DNA of 64,000 nt from NCBI GenBank assembly GCA_943327755.2, contig CALPYF020000020.1, forward strand, positions 14,674 to 78,673. Direction: 5' to 3'. The first letter of the stretch is position 1. Each line of letters opens with the position of its first letter. The notes under the pieces are model-generated. The model worked only from the letters and a program-made list of their open reading frames with translations, was not told the origin of the DNA and searched no databases. Positions 39,236 through 47,091 of the stretch are shown here, one piece after another. A program made the translations under genes and the position numbers. The stretch is from Deinococcus hopiensis KR-140 (GTDB lineage: Bacteria; Deinococcota; Deinococci; Deinococcales; Deinococcaceae).

Positions 39236-39332
39236 CCGAGCGGAGCGAGCAGGAGCAGAGCGGCTTCCGGGCGTGGAGCCCTCGACTCGGTGCCGTTCCG
39301 GGTTGAGGGCGAAACAGACGGAAGCCGCATCA
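39236..39332 (+). repeat. Structured intergenic repeat, copy C (right half only)
   Basis: Shares the core CGAGCGGAGCGAGCAGGAG and TTCCGGGCGTGGAG with copies A and B but lacks the left hairpin. The right hairpin arms (39278-39290 and 39298-39310) differ from A and B yet still pair over 13 bp. The outer stem pairs 39260-39268 with 39320-39328. Confidence 0.75.
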
Positions 39333-39378
39333 CGTGCCTCAGGCTAGCGCGACCCGCGCCCCGGCAACGGTGAGGCAG

Positions 39379-39384
39379 TACCCT
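39379..39384 (+). promoter_or_regulatory. -10 box of leaderless transcript
   Basis: TACCCT, 7 nt before ATG 39392. Confidence 0.45.
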
Positions 39385-39391
39385 CGGGCGG

Positions 39392-40327
39392 ATGACCGGG
39401 GCGGCGGGGGGCGGGGACATACGCAGGGGCGTGCTGCTGGGCGTGACGTCCGCGGCGGCGTTCGGGACGCTGGGCATCTGGGGGAAACTGGCGGGGCAGG
39501 GGGGCCTGTCGTCCTTCACGACGCTGGGGTGGAGGTTCCTGATCGTGGCGGCGTTTCTCCTGCCCCTCAGTTCGCGCGGGGTCACGGGCGCGCAGCGGGC
39601 GCGGATGCTGGGCGTGGGCCTGCTGTACACCCTGGCGACCACCTGTTACTTCGGGGCGCTCGAGCGGGTGTCGGCGGGCGCGACGTCGCTGCTGCTGTAC
39701 CTCGCCCCGGCGTTCGTGATCCTGCTGTCCTGGGGGCTGGGCCGCGCGCCGCGCCGCACGCAGCTGGGCGCGGTGGCGCTGGCGGGCGTGGGGCTGGCGC
39801 TGGTGGTCGGGCTGCCGTCCGCCGCGGACCGGGACGCCGTGGGCCTGACCTTCGCGGCGGGGGCCGGCGCGCTGTACGCCGGGTATCTGGTCGCCAGCGA
39901 GCGGCTGCTGGGCGGCGTGAGCGCCCTGGCCGCCACCGCGCACATGGCGCTCGTCAGCGGGGTGGTGTTCGCCGCGCTGGCCGCCGCGCAGGGCACGCTG
40001 CGCGTCCCGGCGGGCGCGGCGCAGTGGGGGCCGATCCTGGCGCTGGCGCTGCTGCCCACCATCGTCGCGGTGCCCGCCCTGTACGGCGCGGTCCGGGCAC
40101 TGGGGGCCACGCGCGCCAGCCTGCTGGGCACCCTGGAACCCCTGGTCACGGTGGCGCTGGCGGCCGTCATCCTGCGTGAGCAGCCCGGTCCCGGCGCGGC
40201 GCTGGGCGGCGTGTTGATCCTCGCGGGGGCGCTGCTGGCCCAGTGGCCCGCGAAAGCTACTCCTGTGGTTGCCCCGGCGGGAGGGGACGCGGCGGCGGGG
40301 CGTACACTGCGCGGGCCGGAACGCTGA
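39392..40327 (+). CDS. DMT-superfamily (EamA) transporter
   Basis: Inner-membrane transporter of 311 residues with ten hydrophobic helices in two EamA repeats (GVLLGVTSAAAFGTLGIWGKL opening the first, GLTFAAGAGALYAGYLVASERLL the second). The ATLEPLVT-like end motif appears as LGTLEPLVTVALAAVILRE. The substrate is not predictable; relatives export amino acids and metabolites. Its last 71 nt overlap, tail to tail, the convergent kinase/phosphatase gene. Confidence 0.88.
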   Translation: MTGAAGGGDIRRGVLLGVTSAAAFGTLGIWGKLAGQGGLSSFTTLGWRFLIVAAFLLPLSSRGVTGAQRARMLGVGLLYTLATTCYFGALERVSAGATSLLLYLAPAFVILLSWGLGRAPRRTQLGAVALAGVGLALVVGLPSAADRDAVGLTFAAGAGALYAGYLVASERLLGGVSALAATAHMALVSGVVFAALAAAQGTLRVPAGAAQWGPILALALLPTIVAVPALYGAVRALGATRASLLGTLEPLVTVALAAVILREQPGPGAALGGVLILAGALLAQWPAKATPVVAPAGGDAAAGRTLRGPER

Positions 40328-41501
40328 GCGTCTCCCGTTCGGGGTAGCGCAGCGCGGTCAGCGCCCCGCCGAACGCGCAGCCGGTGTCGAGGTTCACGGT
40401 GTTCCCGACCCAGCGCGGCGAGGCGTGCGGCGTGTGCCCGTACGCGACCAGCGGCGCGCCCGCGTACCCGGCCGCCCAGTCGCGCCGCACCGGCAGGCCC
40501 AGTTCGTCGCGTTCGCCGGTCGTGTCGCCGTACAGCGCGAAACTCCGCGCGCGGCCACTTCCGCGTCCGTGCAAGTGCGCCGGGAGGCCCCCGTGCGCCG
40601 CGATCAGCCGCCCCCCGTCCAGCACGAGGTGCGCCGGGAGCCCCTCCAGAAAGGTACGCACCTGCTCCTGGAACGCGGGCCCGGCCTCCTGAAGTTCCGC
40701 GAGGGTCACGTCCAGCCCGTGCAGCGCCTTCACCGCCTTGCCGCTCAGCGCCCGCAGGAGCTTCTCGTCGTGGTTGCCGGTCACGCACAGCGCCGCGCCC
40801 GACGCCACCATGTCCATTACCAGCCGCAGCACGCCCGCGCTGTCCGGCCCCCGGTCGGTCAGGTCCCCCAGGAACACCGCCGTGCGGCCCGCCGGGGGCG
40901 TCACCGACTCCCCGTCGAGGACGTACCCGAGGCGGGTCAGCAGGTCGCGCAGTTCCTCCAGGCAGCCGTGCACGTCCCCGATCAAATCGAACGGGCCGCT
41001 CAGGTCCCGGCGGTCCACCCGCAGCGGCACGCGCCGTACGCCCACCCTCCCGATCTGCTCGCCGCGCAGGTGCCACGCCTGCCGGAACCCCTCGGCCCGC
41101 AGGCCACCCGCCGTGCGCCGCAGCTCCGAGACCTGCGCGATCAGCTCCTCGCGGCTCAGGCTGCCCCCGGCGCGCGCCTCCAGCACGGCGCGGTCCTCGT
41201 CCAGCAGCACAGCCACTGCCTTGATGTCGTGCTCGCGGGCCAGGGCCGACCAGGGCGCCCGCTCCAGGGGCCGGACCGCCGGGGAGATCACGACCGCCAG
41301 TTCCCCCGCCGCCAGCCGCGCCGCGACCGCCGCGCGTAGGGCTTCCGCGTCCGGGAACGCCCGTGCGTCGAACACCTCGTCCGGCGCGAAGTGCCGCGCG
41401 AACGCCGACCGGCCCGAACCCGGCACGCCCACTAGCAGCACCAGCGCCAGGGCGGGCAGCTCGATCACGTCGGGGGCGGCGGTCAGGGTCACGCCCTGCA
41501 T
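40257..41501 (-). CDS. Polynucleotide kinase/phosphatase-like protein (Pnkp type, no ligase)
   Basis: Two-domain protein of 414 residues. The N-terminal P-loop kinase-like domain has LVGVPGSGRSAFARHF, where the Walker A lysine is replaced by Arg (codon CGG). A calcineurin-like phosphatase follows (about 170-385) with the metal motifs DLIGDVHGCLEEL, FLGDLTDRGPDS, VTGNHDEKLL and YGHTPHASP. The layout is that of bacterial Pnkp RNA-repair enzymes without the C-terminal ligase. The phosphatase looks active; the kinase may not be. Two RlaP-like nucleotidyltransferases lie 1.7 kb upstream on the same strand. A PrpE-like dinucleoside tetraphosphatase is the alternative. Confidence 0.8.
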   Translation of the reverse strand: MQGVTLTAAPDVIELPALALVLLVGVPGSGRSAFARHFAPDEVFDARAFPDAEALRAAVAARLAAGELAVVISPAVRPLERAPWSALAREHDIKAVAVLLDEDRAVLEARAGGSLSREELIAQVSELRRTAGGLRAEGFRQAWHLRGEQIGRVGVRRVPLRVDRRDLSGPFDLIGDVHGCLEELRDLLTRLGYVLDGESVTPPAGRTAVFLGDLTDRGPDSAGVLRLVMDMVASGAALCVTGNHDEKLLRALSGKAVKALHGLDVTLAELQEAGPAFQEQVRTFLEGLPAHLVLDGGRLIAAHGGLPAHLHGRGSGRARSFALYGDTTGERDELGLPVRRDWAAGYAGAPLVAYGHTPHASPRWVGNTVNLDTGCAFGGALTALRYPERETLSVPARAVYAPPPRPLPPGQPQE

Positions 41502-41604
41502 CCTCGCACAGCTACCCCAGAGCAGACGAGGCGACCCCAGCCGGCAAACTGACCGGCAGCTGATCGTGCGAGCTTCACCGCAGCTTCACGCGGCTCCCGG
41601 CCCG

Positions 41605-41610
41605 TACCAT
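41605..41610 (+). promoter_or_regulatory. -10 box of leaderless transcript
   Basis: TACCAT, 7 nt before ATG 41618. It overlaps the earlier in-frame ATG 41609, which argues against that start. Confidence 0.45.
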
Positions 41611-41617
41611 GCGCGCG

Positions 41618-43192
41618 ATGCGCCGCGCCGCCCTCCTGCTTCCCCTCCTGATCGGCTCGCTGAGCACGGCCACCACCTCGCCCCGCAGCGCCGACCAGTG
41701 GTACACCCACGCCCGCGCGCAGGCCCGCGCCGGACAGTGGACGGCCGCGCACAGCGCGTACCTTCAGGCGACCACCCTGAACCCCACCGCCGCGAACTGG
41801 CGCGTCCTGGCCGACACCCGCGTGCAGCTGCGCGACTACGACGGTGCCGTGCAGGCCTACACGCAGGCCGCGAACTTGGCCCGCGCGCGCGGCGACCTGA
41901 ACACTGCCCGCGCCACCGACCTGATCGCCGCCCGCTACCGGCAGGAGGGGCAGGCGTACCTGCTGGCCCCCGCCCCCTTCAGCCCCGACCCCACGCCCGG
42001 CTGCGCCCCCCGACCCGCCCGGCTGGAACCCACCGCCGGGATCCTGCTGGGCCGCTACGCTGACGAGCAGGCCCTGACCCCCACCGGACAGCTGCGCGCC
42101 GAACCCGGACTGGGCGGCCCGCTGGCCGTCAGTTTCCGGTACTTCACGCTGCGCCCCCCCGGCCGAGGCGAGGCCTTCCCGACCCGCTGGGTGCGCGCGG
42201 CGCGGCAGGCGGGCATGGCCGTGCACATCGCGCTGGAACCCGGAATGCCGCTGCGGCAGATCACCGAGCAGACCCTGACGCCCTTCGCGAAGGCCGCCCG
42301 CGCCTCCGGGGCGCCGGTCTACCTGCGCTTCGCCGGGGAGTTCAACGACCCCGCCAACGAGTGGAGCCGCGACCCCGCGCTGTACCGGGCCAAGTTCCGC
42401 CTCATGCATGACGTCATGGCGCGGCTGGCGCCGAACGTCGCGCTGGTCTGGATGCCGATGGGCTCCCGCCTGGACGTCATTGACCGCTACTACCCCGGCG
42501 CGGACGCCGTGGACTGGGTGGGCCTGAGCGTCTACGCCACGCCCTTCCGCAACGGCAACGTCCGCGACAGCGCCCTGACCGACAGCCCGCTGGACGCCCT
42601 GGACGTCATCTACCGCCGCTATGCCTGCGCGCACCCCATCCAGATCAGCGAGTTCGCGTCCTCCAGCCGCAGCGGCGCGCAGCCTGAGACCGGCTACGCC
42701 GCGTTCGCCGCCGCGAAACTCCGCGAAGCCTACTGGGGCGCCGCGCTGAAGTACCCGCGCGTGAAGAACATCAACTGGCTGGACCTGAACATGCTCACCA
42801 GCCCCTACGTGCAGCCCCGCCCCGTCACACGCCGCAACGACTACCGCCTGCTCGGCAGCCCCGAGAAACTCGCCGCGTTCCGCGAACTCCTCACCCACCC
42901 GGCGTTCCTCACACGGCCCGGCGCGGGCGCCACCCTCACCCCGCGCGCCCTCCCCACGACGGTCAGCAGCGGCGCACCCCACAGCGGCAACCTCTGGATC
43001 AGGACCGTGGACACGCCCGCCCGCGTGACCCTCACCCTCGACGGGCAGCCCGTCCCGGTCGGGCAGACCCTCCCGCACGCCTTCACGCTGCCCGCCGACC
43101 TCACGCCCGGGCCGCACGCCCTGACCCTCACCGTGCACAACCGGCAGGGCGAGGTGATCCTGACCCGCACTGCCCCCTTCAGCGCGCAGTGA
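41618..43192 (+). CDS. Secreted TPR plus glycoside-hydrolase-like (GH26 type) protein
   Basis: A 524-residue exported protein. A signal peptide (MRRAALLLPLLIGSLSTATT) is followed by about two TPR units (ADQWYTHARAQARAGQWTAAH and YDGAVQAYTQAANLAR). Then comes a TIM-barrel-like domain with YLRFAGEFNDPANEW (candidate acid/base Glu), NVALVWMPMGS, DWVGLSVYATPF and HPIQISEFASSS (candidate nucleophile Glu), the arrangement seen in GH26 beta-mannanase-like enzymes. A C-terminal beta-sandwich of about 90 residues resembles an Ig or carbohydrate-binding fold. Substrate unknown. Its last 14 nt overlap the convergent nucleotidyltransferase gene. Confidence 0.65.
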   Translation: MRRAALLLPLLIGSLSTATTSPRSADQWYTHARAQARAGQWTAAHSAYLQATTLNPTAANWRVLADTRVQLRDYDGAVQAYTQAANLARARGDLNTARATDLIAARYRQEGQAYLLAPAPFSPDPTPGCAPRPARLEPTAGILLGRYADEQALTPTGQLRAEPGLGGPLAVSFRYFTLRPPGRGEAFPTRWVRAARQAGMAVHIALEPGMPLRQITEQTLTPFAKAARASGAPVYLRFAGEFNDPANEWSRDPALYRAKFRLMHDVMARLAPNVALVWMPMGSRLDVIDRYYPGADAVDWVGLSVYATPFRNGNVRDSALTDSPLDALDVIYRRYACAHPIQISEFASSSRSGAQPETGYAAFAAAKLREAYWGAALKYPRVKNINWLDLNMLTSPYVQPRPVTRRNDYRLLGSPEKLAAFRELLTHPAFLTRPGAGATLTPRALPTTVSSGAPHSGNLWIRTVDTPARVTLTLDGQPVPVGQTLPHAFTLPADLTPGPHALTLTVHNRQGEVILTRTAPFSAQ

Positions 43193-43973
43193 GCGGGAGG
43201 GCACCCAGCCGCACCTGCACCACCCAGTCGCTCACCGCCCGCTGCGCCGCGTCCGGTACGGCGTCCGGCAGCCGGGTCGAGAGGGGCGCGGCCTCCAGCG
43301 CCGCGAGCAGCTGCCGGTGTGCGGCGCGGTACACCTCCAGCGGCTCCGGCAGGGGCTCCGCCTCACGGCCCGACCGCTTGAGGGCCATCAGGTCCTCCAG
43401 GAACGGCAGGCGCGCCCCGGCGTTCAGCGTGCCCAGGTTCGCCTCCACCTCACCGGTCCGCAGCAGGTGCAGTCCGGTCAGTACCGTGCGGAACGCATAC
43501 AGCAGCGGCTTCACGCGCGGGCCCTTTGGCGTGGTGGCCTCCTTCTCCAGCAGCCGCCACTGGTTCACCGTGAACCCCAGGTAATGCCCCGCGTGATGCC
43601 GCGTCAACACCCCCGGCGCCAGGTCCACCAGCGCCGCGTGCGCCGCCGACGAGTGCACCACCAGCGGCGACAGCAACTGCTCCAGCACGTACCCGTTCCG
43701 CTTCAGCAGCAACCCCGCGAACTTTCGCGCGTCATGCGTCACCAGATCCAGCTCCACCAGCCCGTTATCCCGCTCCAGCGACCACGTCCCCGGCCCCTCC
43801 CGCAGGCCCAGCACCTCGGTCAGCGGCAGCACGTGCACGCCACGCAGGTCCCAGTCGCTGTCCGCACTCGGAAAGCCGTACAGGTGCGCCCCACTGACCG
43901 TCGCGAACACCAGCGGGAAGGCGTGCCCCCGCACGGCCTCGGTCAGCTGAGGGGGAAAGGTGAATTCCGACAT
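43179..43973 (-). CDS. RlaP-like nucleotidyltransferase 1
   Basis: DNA polymerase beta-superfamily nucleotidyltransferase of 264 residues. The catalytic pattern is ATVSGAHLYGFPSADSDWDLRGVHV, with the two Asp of the metal site. A helical region follows with RKFAGLLLKRNGYVLEQLLSP and a further cluster around RTVLTGLHLLRTGEVEANL. It belongs to the group called RlaP (RNA-ligase-associated polymerase beta). It is 88 bp downstream of a second member, and a Pnkp-like protein is nearby, so a role in RNA end processing is plausible but inferred. Confidence 0.78.
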   Translation of the reverse strand: MSEFTFPPQLTEAVRGHAFPLVFATVSGAHLYGFPSADSDWDLRGVHVLPLTEVLGLREGPGTWSLERDNGLVELDLVTHDARKFAGLLLKRNGYVLEQLLSPLVVHSSAAHAALVDLAPGVLTRHHAGHYLGFTVNQWRLLEKEATTPKGPRVKPLLYAFRTVLTGLHLLRTGEVEANLGTLNAGARLPFLEDLMALKRSGREAEPLPEPLEVYRAAHRQLLAALEAAPLSTRLPDAVPDAAQRAVSDWVVQVRLGALPLTAR

Positions 43974-44061
43974 GCTTCAGTCTCACTCCTGTCTCCACCC
44001 CGCGCATCGGCCACCCGCGCACGCCCCGCTGGGCCGGATGGCGGAGGCACCGGGTGGCGGC

Positions 44062-44937
44062 CTACCAGTCGAGCGCGGCGCGACGGGCGTCCAGCAGCCA
44101 CGCCTCCACCCGCGCCACGTCGGGGCGTTCGGGCAGGCGGGTGTGGATGGCGGCGTGCTCGAACTCGGCCTGCAGGGCCTGCTGCCACGCGTCCGCTTCG
44201 GCCCAGGTCGTTTCGCCGCGCTTGATGGCCAGCAGTGTCTCGCGGTGCGGGGTGACGTCCACGAGGACCTCCCCGGTGCGCAGGGCGTGCGCGCCACTGA
44301 TCAGGAGGCGCAGCAGGTGCACGAGGTGCTTCAGGCGCACCTCGCCGTGCGTGCGCCGCTCGTTCTCCAGGCGGCGCAGCTGCGCCCGGACGTACTCGCC
44401 GTACGTCGTGACGATCAGGCGACTCAGGAACGCGTCCCGGAGGTCCAGCAGCGCTGCCGCGACCGGCGTGACCGTCAGCGGCAGCGGCGAGGCCAGGACC
44501 TCCAGCACGTTCGGGTTCGCCCGCAGCGCCAGCCGCACGAACTTCCCGGCCTCCCAGTACACCTCCTCGCGGCCCGGCGACTCGAACTCCAGCTGCTCGG
44601 GCACGCCCGCCAGGCTCCAGTGCAGCCGGGCGGGCGGCAGGTAGAAGCCCCGCACGTCCGTGTCCGACGCGTCCGTGCTCAGCCCGAAGGCGCGGCTGCC
44701 CATCACGCACGCGTACTGCACGAACGGCCGCAGATCCTCGTGTGCGGTCACGGTGGGCTCGGCGTCCGCACGGGCGACTTTCAGGTGGACACGGTTTACG
44801 GCCCGCACCACCCCGGCAAAATCCACGGTGTACACGCTGCCCGTCCCGCCGGTCACGACCCCCCAGGTGCCCTGCGCCAGCCCGGGCAGGGGCACATGCA
44901 GTGCCACGCGCGTTCCGGGGAGCAGGTCACGGGTCAT
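44062..44937 (-). CDS. RlaP-like nucleotidyltransferase 2
   Basis: Paralogue of the preceding gene, 291 residues. It adds an N-terminal domain of about 65 residues (LLPGTRVALHVPLPGLAQGTWG, SH3- or KOW-like). The nucleotidyltransferase core is CVMGSRAFGLSTDASDTDVRGF and the helical part has LALRANPNVLEVLASPLPL and HLLRLLISGAHALRTGEVLVD. The shared RTGEV and the same domain order mark the pair as a divergent tandem duplication. Upstream, 66 nt away, lies one copy of the promoter-terminator repeat. Confidence 0.78.
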   Translation of the reverse strand: MTRDLLPGTRVALHVPLPGLAQGTWGVVTGGTGSVYTVDFAGVVRAVNRVHLKVARADAEPTVTAHEDLRPFVQYACVMGSRAFGLSTDASDTDVRGFYLPPARLHWSLAGVPEQLEFESPGREEVYWEAGKFVRLALRANPNVLEVLASPLPLTVTPVAAALLDLRDAFLSRLIVTTYGEYVRAQLRRLENERRTHGEVRLKHLVHLLRLLISGAHALRTGEVLVDVTPHRETLLAIKRGETTWAEADAWQQALQAEFEHAAIHTRLPERPDVARVEAWLLDARRAALDW

Positions 44938-45002
44938 GCCCGTACGCTAGCGGGTCGCCGGGGACTGCGGCATCCGCCATCCGGCGCAGGCGGGGCAGAC
45001 AA

Positions 45003-45073
45003 TAAAAAAGCCGCCTCGTGGGCGGTGATGTCCAGAACTATAGCGCGGTATGCAGGGGCAGTCAAGGGTATCC
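45003..45073 (-). repeat. Promoter-terminator repeat, copy 1 (candidate tiny RNA)
   Basis: Read leftward: -35 TTGACT (45060-45065), 17-nt spacer, -10 TATAGT (45037-45042), then within about 15 nt a GC hairpin (CCGCC/GGCGG) and T6. The transcript would be only about 30-35 nt. Nearly the same sequence occurs at 60106-60174. The rest of this gap (45074-45369) contains no gene I can support and no clear relation to known elements. Confidence 0.75.
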
Positions 45074-45369
45074 ACCCGAAGGTCGTGGATTCTCAGGCAT
45101 GACGGGTGTTCAATTTGGTACGAGTCTTTCCTGCGGCTGCCAGCAGGCGCCTCCGGAACGCCTGGCTCCTGGGGGAGGCATCACGGCGAACCCACGATTC
45201 GCTCTGCAGCAGGCCTCGCGTGGTATCAGCAGGCTGCTTTCCTGATGCTTGCATTCCCTGCTGCGCAGCTGGGCCAGTTCGTTCTGCTGGGTCACCTGCA
45301 CCCGCTCTCCTCCGCAGCTTGTCAAGTCCGCTCGGCCATCCAGATCTCTTCACCTGCGGTCAGCCTGCC

Positions 45370-45978
45370 TTACAGGGTGCAGCGCCCGGTGCCGCCCGGC
45401 CAGTTCAGATTCAGCGCCGTCACCTCTGTCCCGCCCAGCGAGAAGCCGTCACGCCCGCTCCAGCCGACCGTGAGCACCCCGACCTGCCGTTCCTGCCAGC
45501 CCTGATCCTGCTCCCAGGCGCGTGCGCTCAGCCCGGTCCAGAAGCCGTCCAGGGGCTGCGCTTCTGCGGGCCAGCAGGTGTTGAACAGGCCCAGCGCGAC
45601 CTGCACGAGTGCGCGGCGTTGATCCGCCGTGGCGTGTGGCTGCTCAACGTACACCGTGAGGTCGTTGAGGGTGAGGCTGCCGTCCCTGACCGAATGGGTC
45701 AGCACCACCCGCTCCGGGTGGTCGCCGGTTCTGACGCGCACCGTGTAGGCGGAGAAGCGGTTCCTGAAGTACTGCGCCTGCACGCGCGCGTCGGTGGACC
45801 GTGGGGGCGCCTCGACCACGGTCACGCCGGTCAGGGCGGCGATGGCGGCACGGATCGGCAGGGCGGCGCCGGGCAGTGTCGCCGGACGCTGCGGCACCGG
45901 CCTGCCCCCGCCGCCCGCTGAGACGGGGCCGGTCAGGATGAGCGTCAGTGTGCAGGTCAACGTGAGCAGTCGGGACAC
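45370..45978 (-). CDS. Secreted hypothetical protein
   Basis: A 202-residue protein from GTG 45976-45978, with a signal peptide (MSRLLTLTCTLTLILTGPVSA) and then a Gly/Pro-rich stretch. The mature part has HSVRDGSLTLNDLTVYVEQ and a Trp-rich C-terminal third (FWTGLSARAWEQDQGW). No family recognised. A TACACT box 5 nt upstream of the GTG suggests a leaderless transcript; the longer open frame upstream is Arg/Cys-rich and unlikely to be translated. Confidence 0.65.
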   Translation of the reverse strand: MSRLLTLTCTLTLILTGPVSAGGGGRPVPQRPATLPGAALPIRAAIAALTGVTVVEAPPRSTDARVQAQYFRNRFSAYTVRVRTGDHPERVVLTHSVRDGSLTLNDLTVYVEQPHATADQRRALVQVALGLFNTCWPAEAQPLDGFWTGLSARAWEQDQGWQERQVGVLTVGWSGRDGFSLGGTEVTALNLNWPGGTGRCTL

Positions 45979-45983
45979 CCCGC

Positions 45984-45989
45984 AGTGTA
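45984..45989 (-). promoter_or_regulatory. -10 box of leaderless transcript
   Basis: TACACT on the minus strand, 5 nt before GTG 45976-45978. Confidence 0.45.
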
Positions 45990-46113
45990 GAAGGGGTGGT
46001 GGGGTCGCGTGACCGCAGGTGCGTGTCGCGGCCCGGAAAGGACCGCAGGGGTGTCGTTCCCGTCTGCTGCGCCGCACGTCCCAGGGCCCGTATGCTCAGA
46101 GGGTGAGGACGCC

Positions 46114-46986
46114 TTGAGCGGGATCGTGTGGCTGGCGCTGGACGGTGTGGGGCACCCGCAGGACGCGCCGGACGGGAGTGTCTGGGCGCAGCCGCTGGGG
46201 ACGCTGCGCCGGCTGGTGGACGCGGGCCGGTGTCTGGACGCGACGCTGGGCGTGCCGGGCCTGCCGCAGTCGGGGACGGGGCAGGCGTGCTGGTTGACGG
46301 GGCGGGACGCGGTGCGCGTGATGGGCGAGCATTTCGGGCCGCATCCGGGTCCGACGCTCCAGCGGCTGCTCCGGGAGGAGTCCCTGCCGGTACGGCTGGC
46401 GCAGGCCGGGGCGCGGGTGGCGCTGGGGAACGAATACGTGCCCGCGTACGTTCAGGCGCTGGAATCGGGGGCGGGTCGCCGCAACCGCATGGGCTGCTTT
46501 CCGTTCTCGTTCCGCGCGGCGGGGCTGGCGCTGAACCCGCCGGGCTTGCCGCTGCTGGGCGCGACGCTGGGCCTGCCCTACGCGCGCCCCTGGGCTGGAG
46601 TGCCGCACGAGGAGACGGCGCTGGACGCCCTGGCGCGGCACGGCGCGGCGCTGGCCCGCGCGGCGACGGAAGTGGACTTGCTGGCGCTGGACCTGTGGTT
46701 CGGTGACCTGCTGGGGCACGCGGGGGCGCCGGACGTGCCGGGCGACGCGTTGGGTGCCGGGCGCTCGTACCTGCGGCGGGTGGACGCGCTGCTGTCGGGC
46801 CTGTTGGGCGCGGGCGTGCGGGTGGTGATCAGCAGCGATCACGGGAACCTGGAGGACCTGCGCACGAAGGGCCACACGCTGGCGGGCGTGCCGTTCGCGG
46901 GGGCCGGGGTGGACCTGGGGCAGCCGGGGAACGTGGTGGAGGCCGGGCGGGTGCTGGCGGGCTGGTTCGGGTTGCCGGGTGCTTGA
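46114..46986 (+). CDS. Alkaline-phosphatase-superfamily metalloenzyme
   Basis: A 290-residue protein related to cofactor-independent phosphoglycerate mutase and phosphopentomutase. The N-terminal WLALDGVGHP supplies the first metal Asp, and the PGLPQSGTGQACWLTGRDAV segment holds the nucleophile-type Ser/Thr. LDLWFGDLLGH and VVISSDHGNLEDLRTKGHT carry the remaining Asp and His ligands. It is shorter than the mutases, so the substrate is uncertain. Start: TTG 46114-46116 with GGTGAGG at 6 nt is preferred over the long upstream frame, which has no similarity. Confidence 0.75.
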   Translation: MSGIVWLALDGVGHPQDAPDGSVWAQPLGTLRRLVDAGRCLDATLGVPGLPQSGTGQACWLTGRDAVRVMGEHFGPHPGPTLQRLLREESLPVRLAQAGARVALGNEYVPAYVQALESGAGRRNRMGCFPFSFRAAGLALNPPGLPLLGATLGLPYARPWAGVPHEETALDALARHGAALARAATEVDLLALDLWFGDLLGHAGAPDVPGDALGAGRSYLRRVDALLSGLLGAGVRVVISSDHGNLEDLRTKGHTLAGVPFAGAGVDLGQPGNVVEAGRVLAGWFGLPGA

Positions 46987-47091
46987 CCGGCCCTGGGGTG
47001 GTGTTGCTAGAGTGCCCGGCGGAACCGCTCAACGTGAGAGGTGGCCCTGCGGGGGCCGCGTGCAGGGCAGGAGTCGGGCGATCAACTCAGG

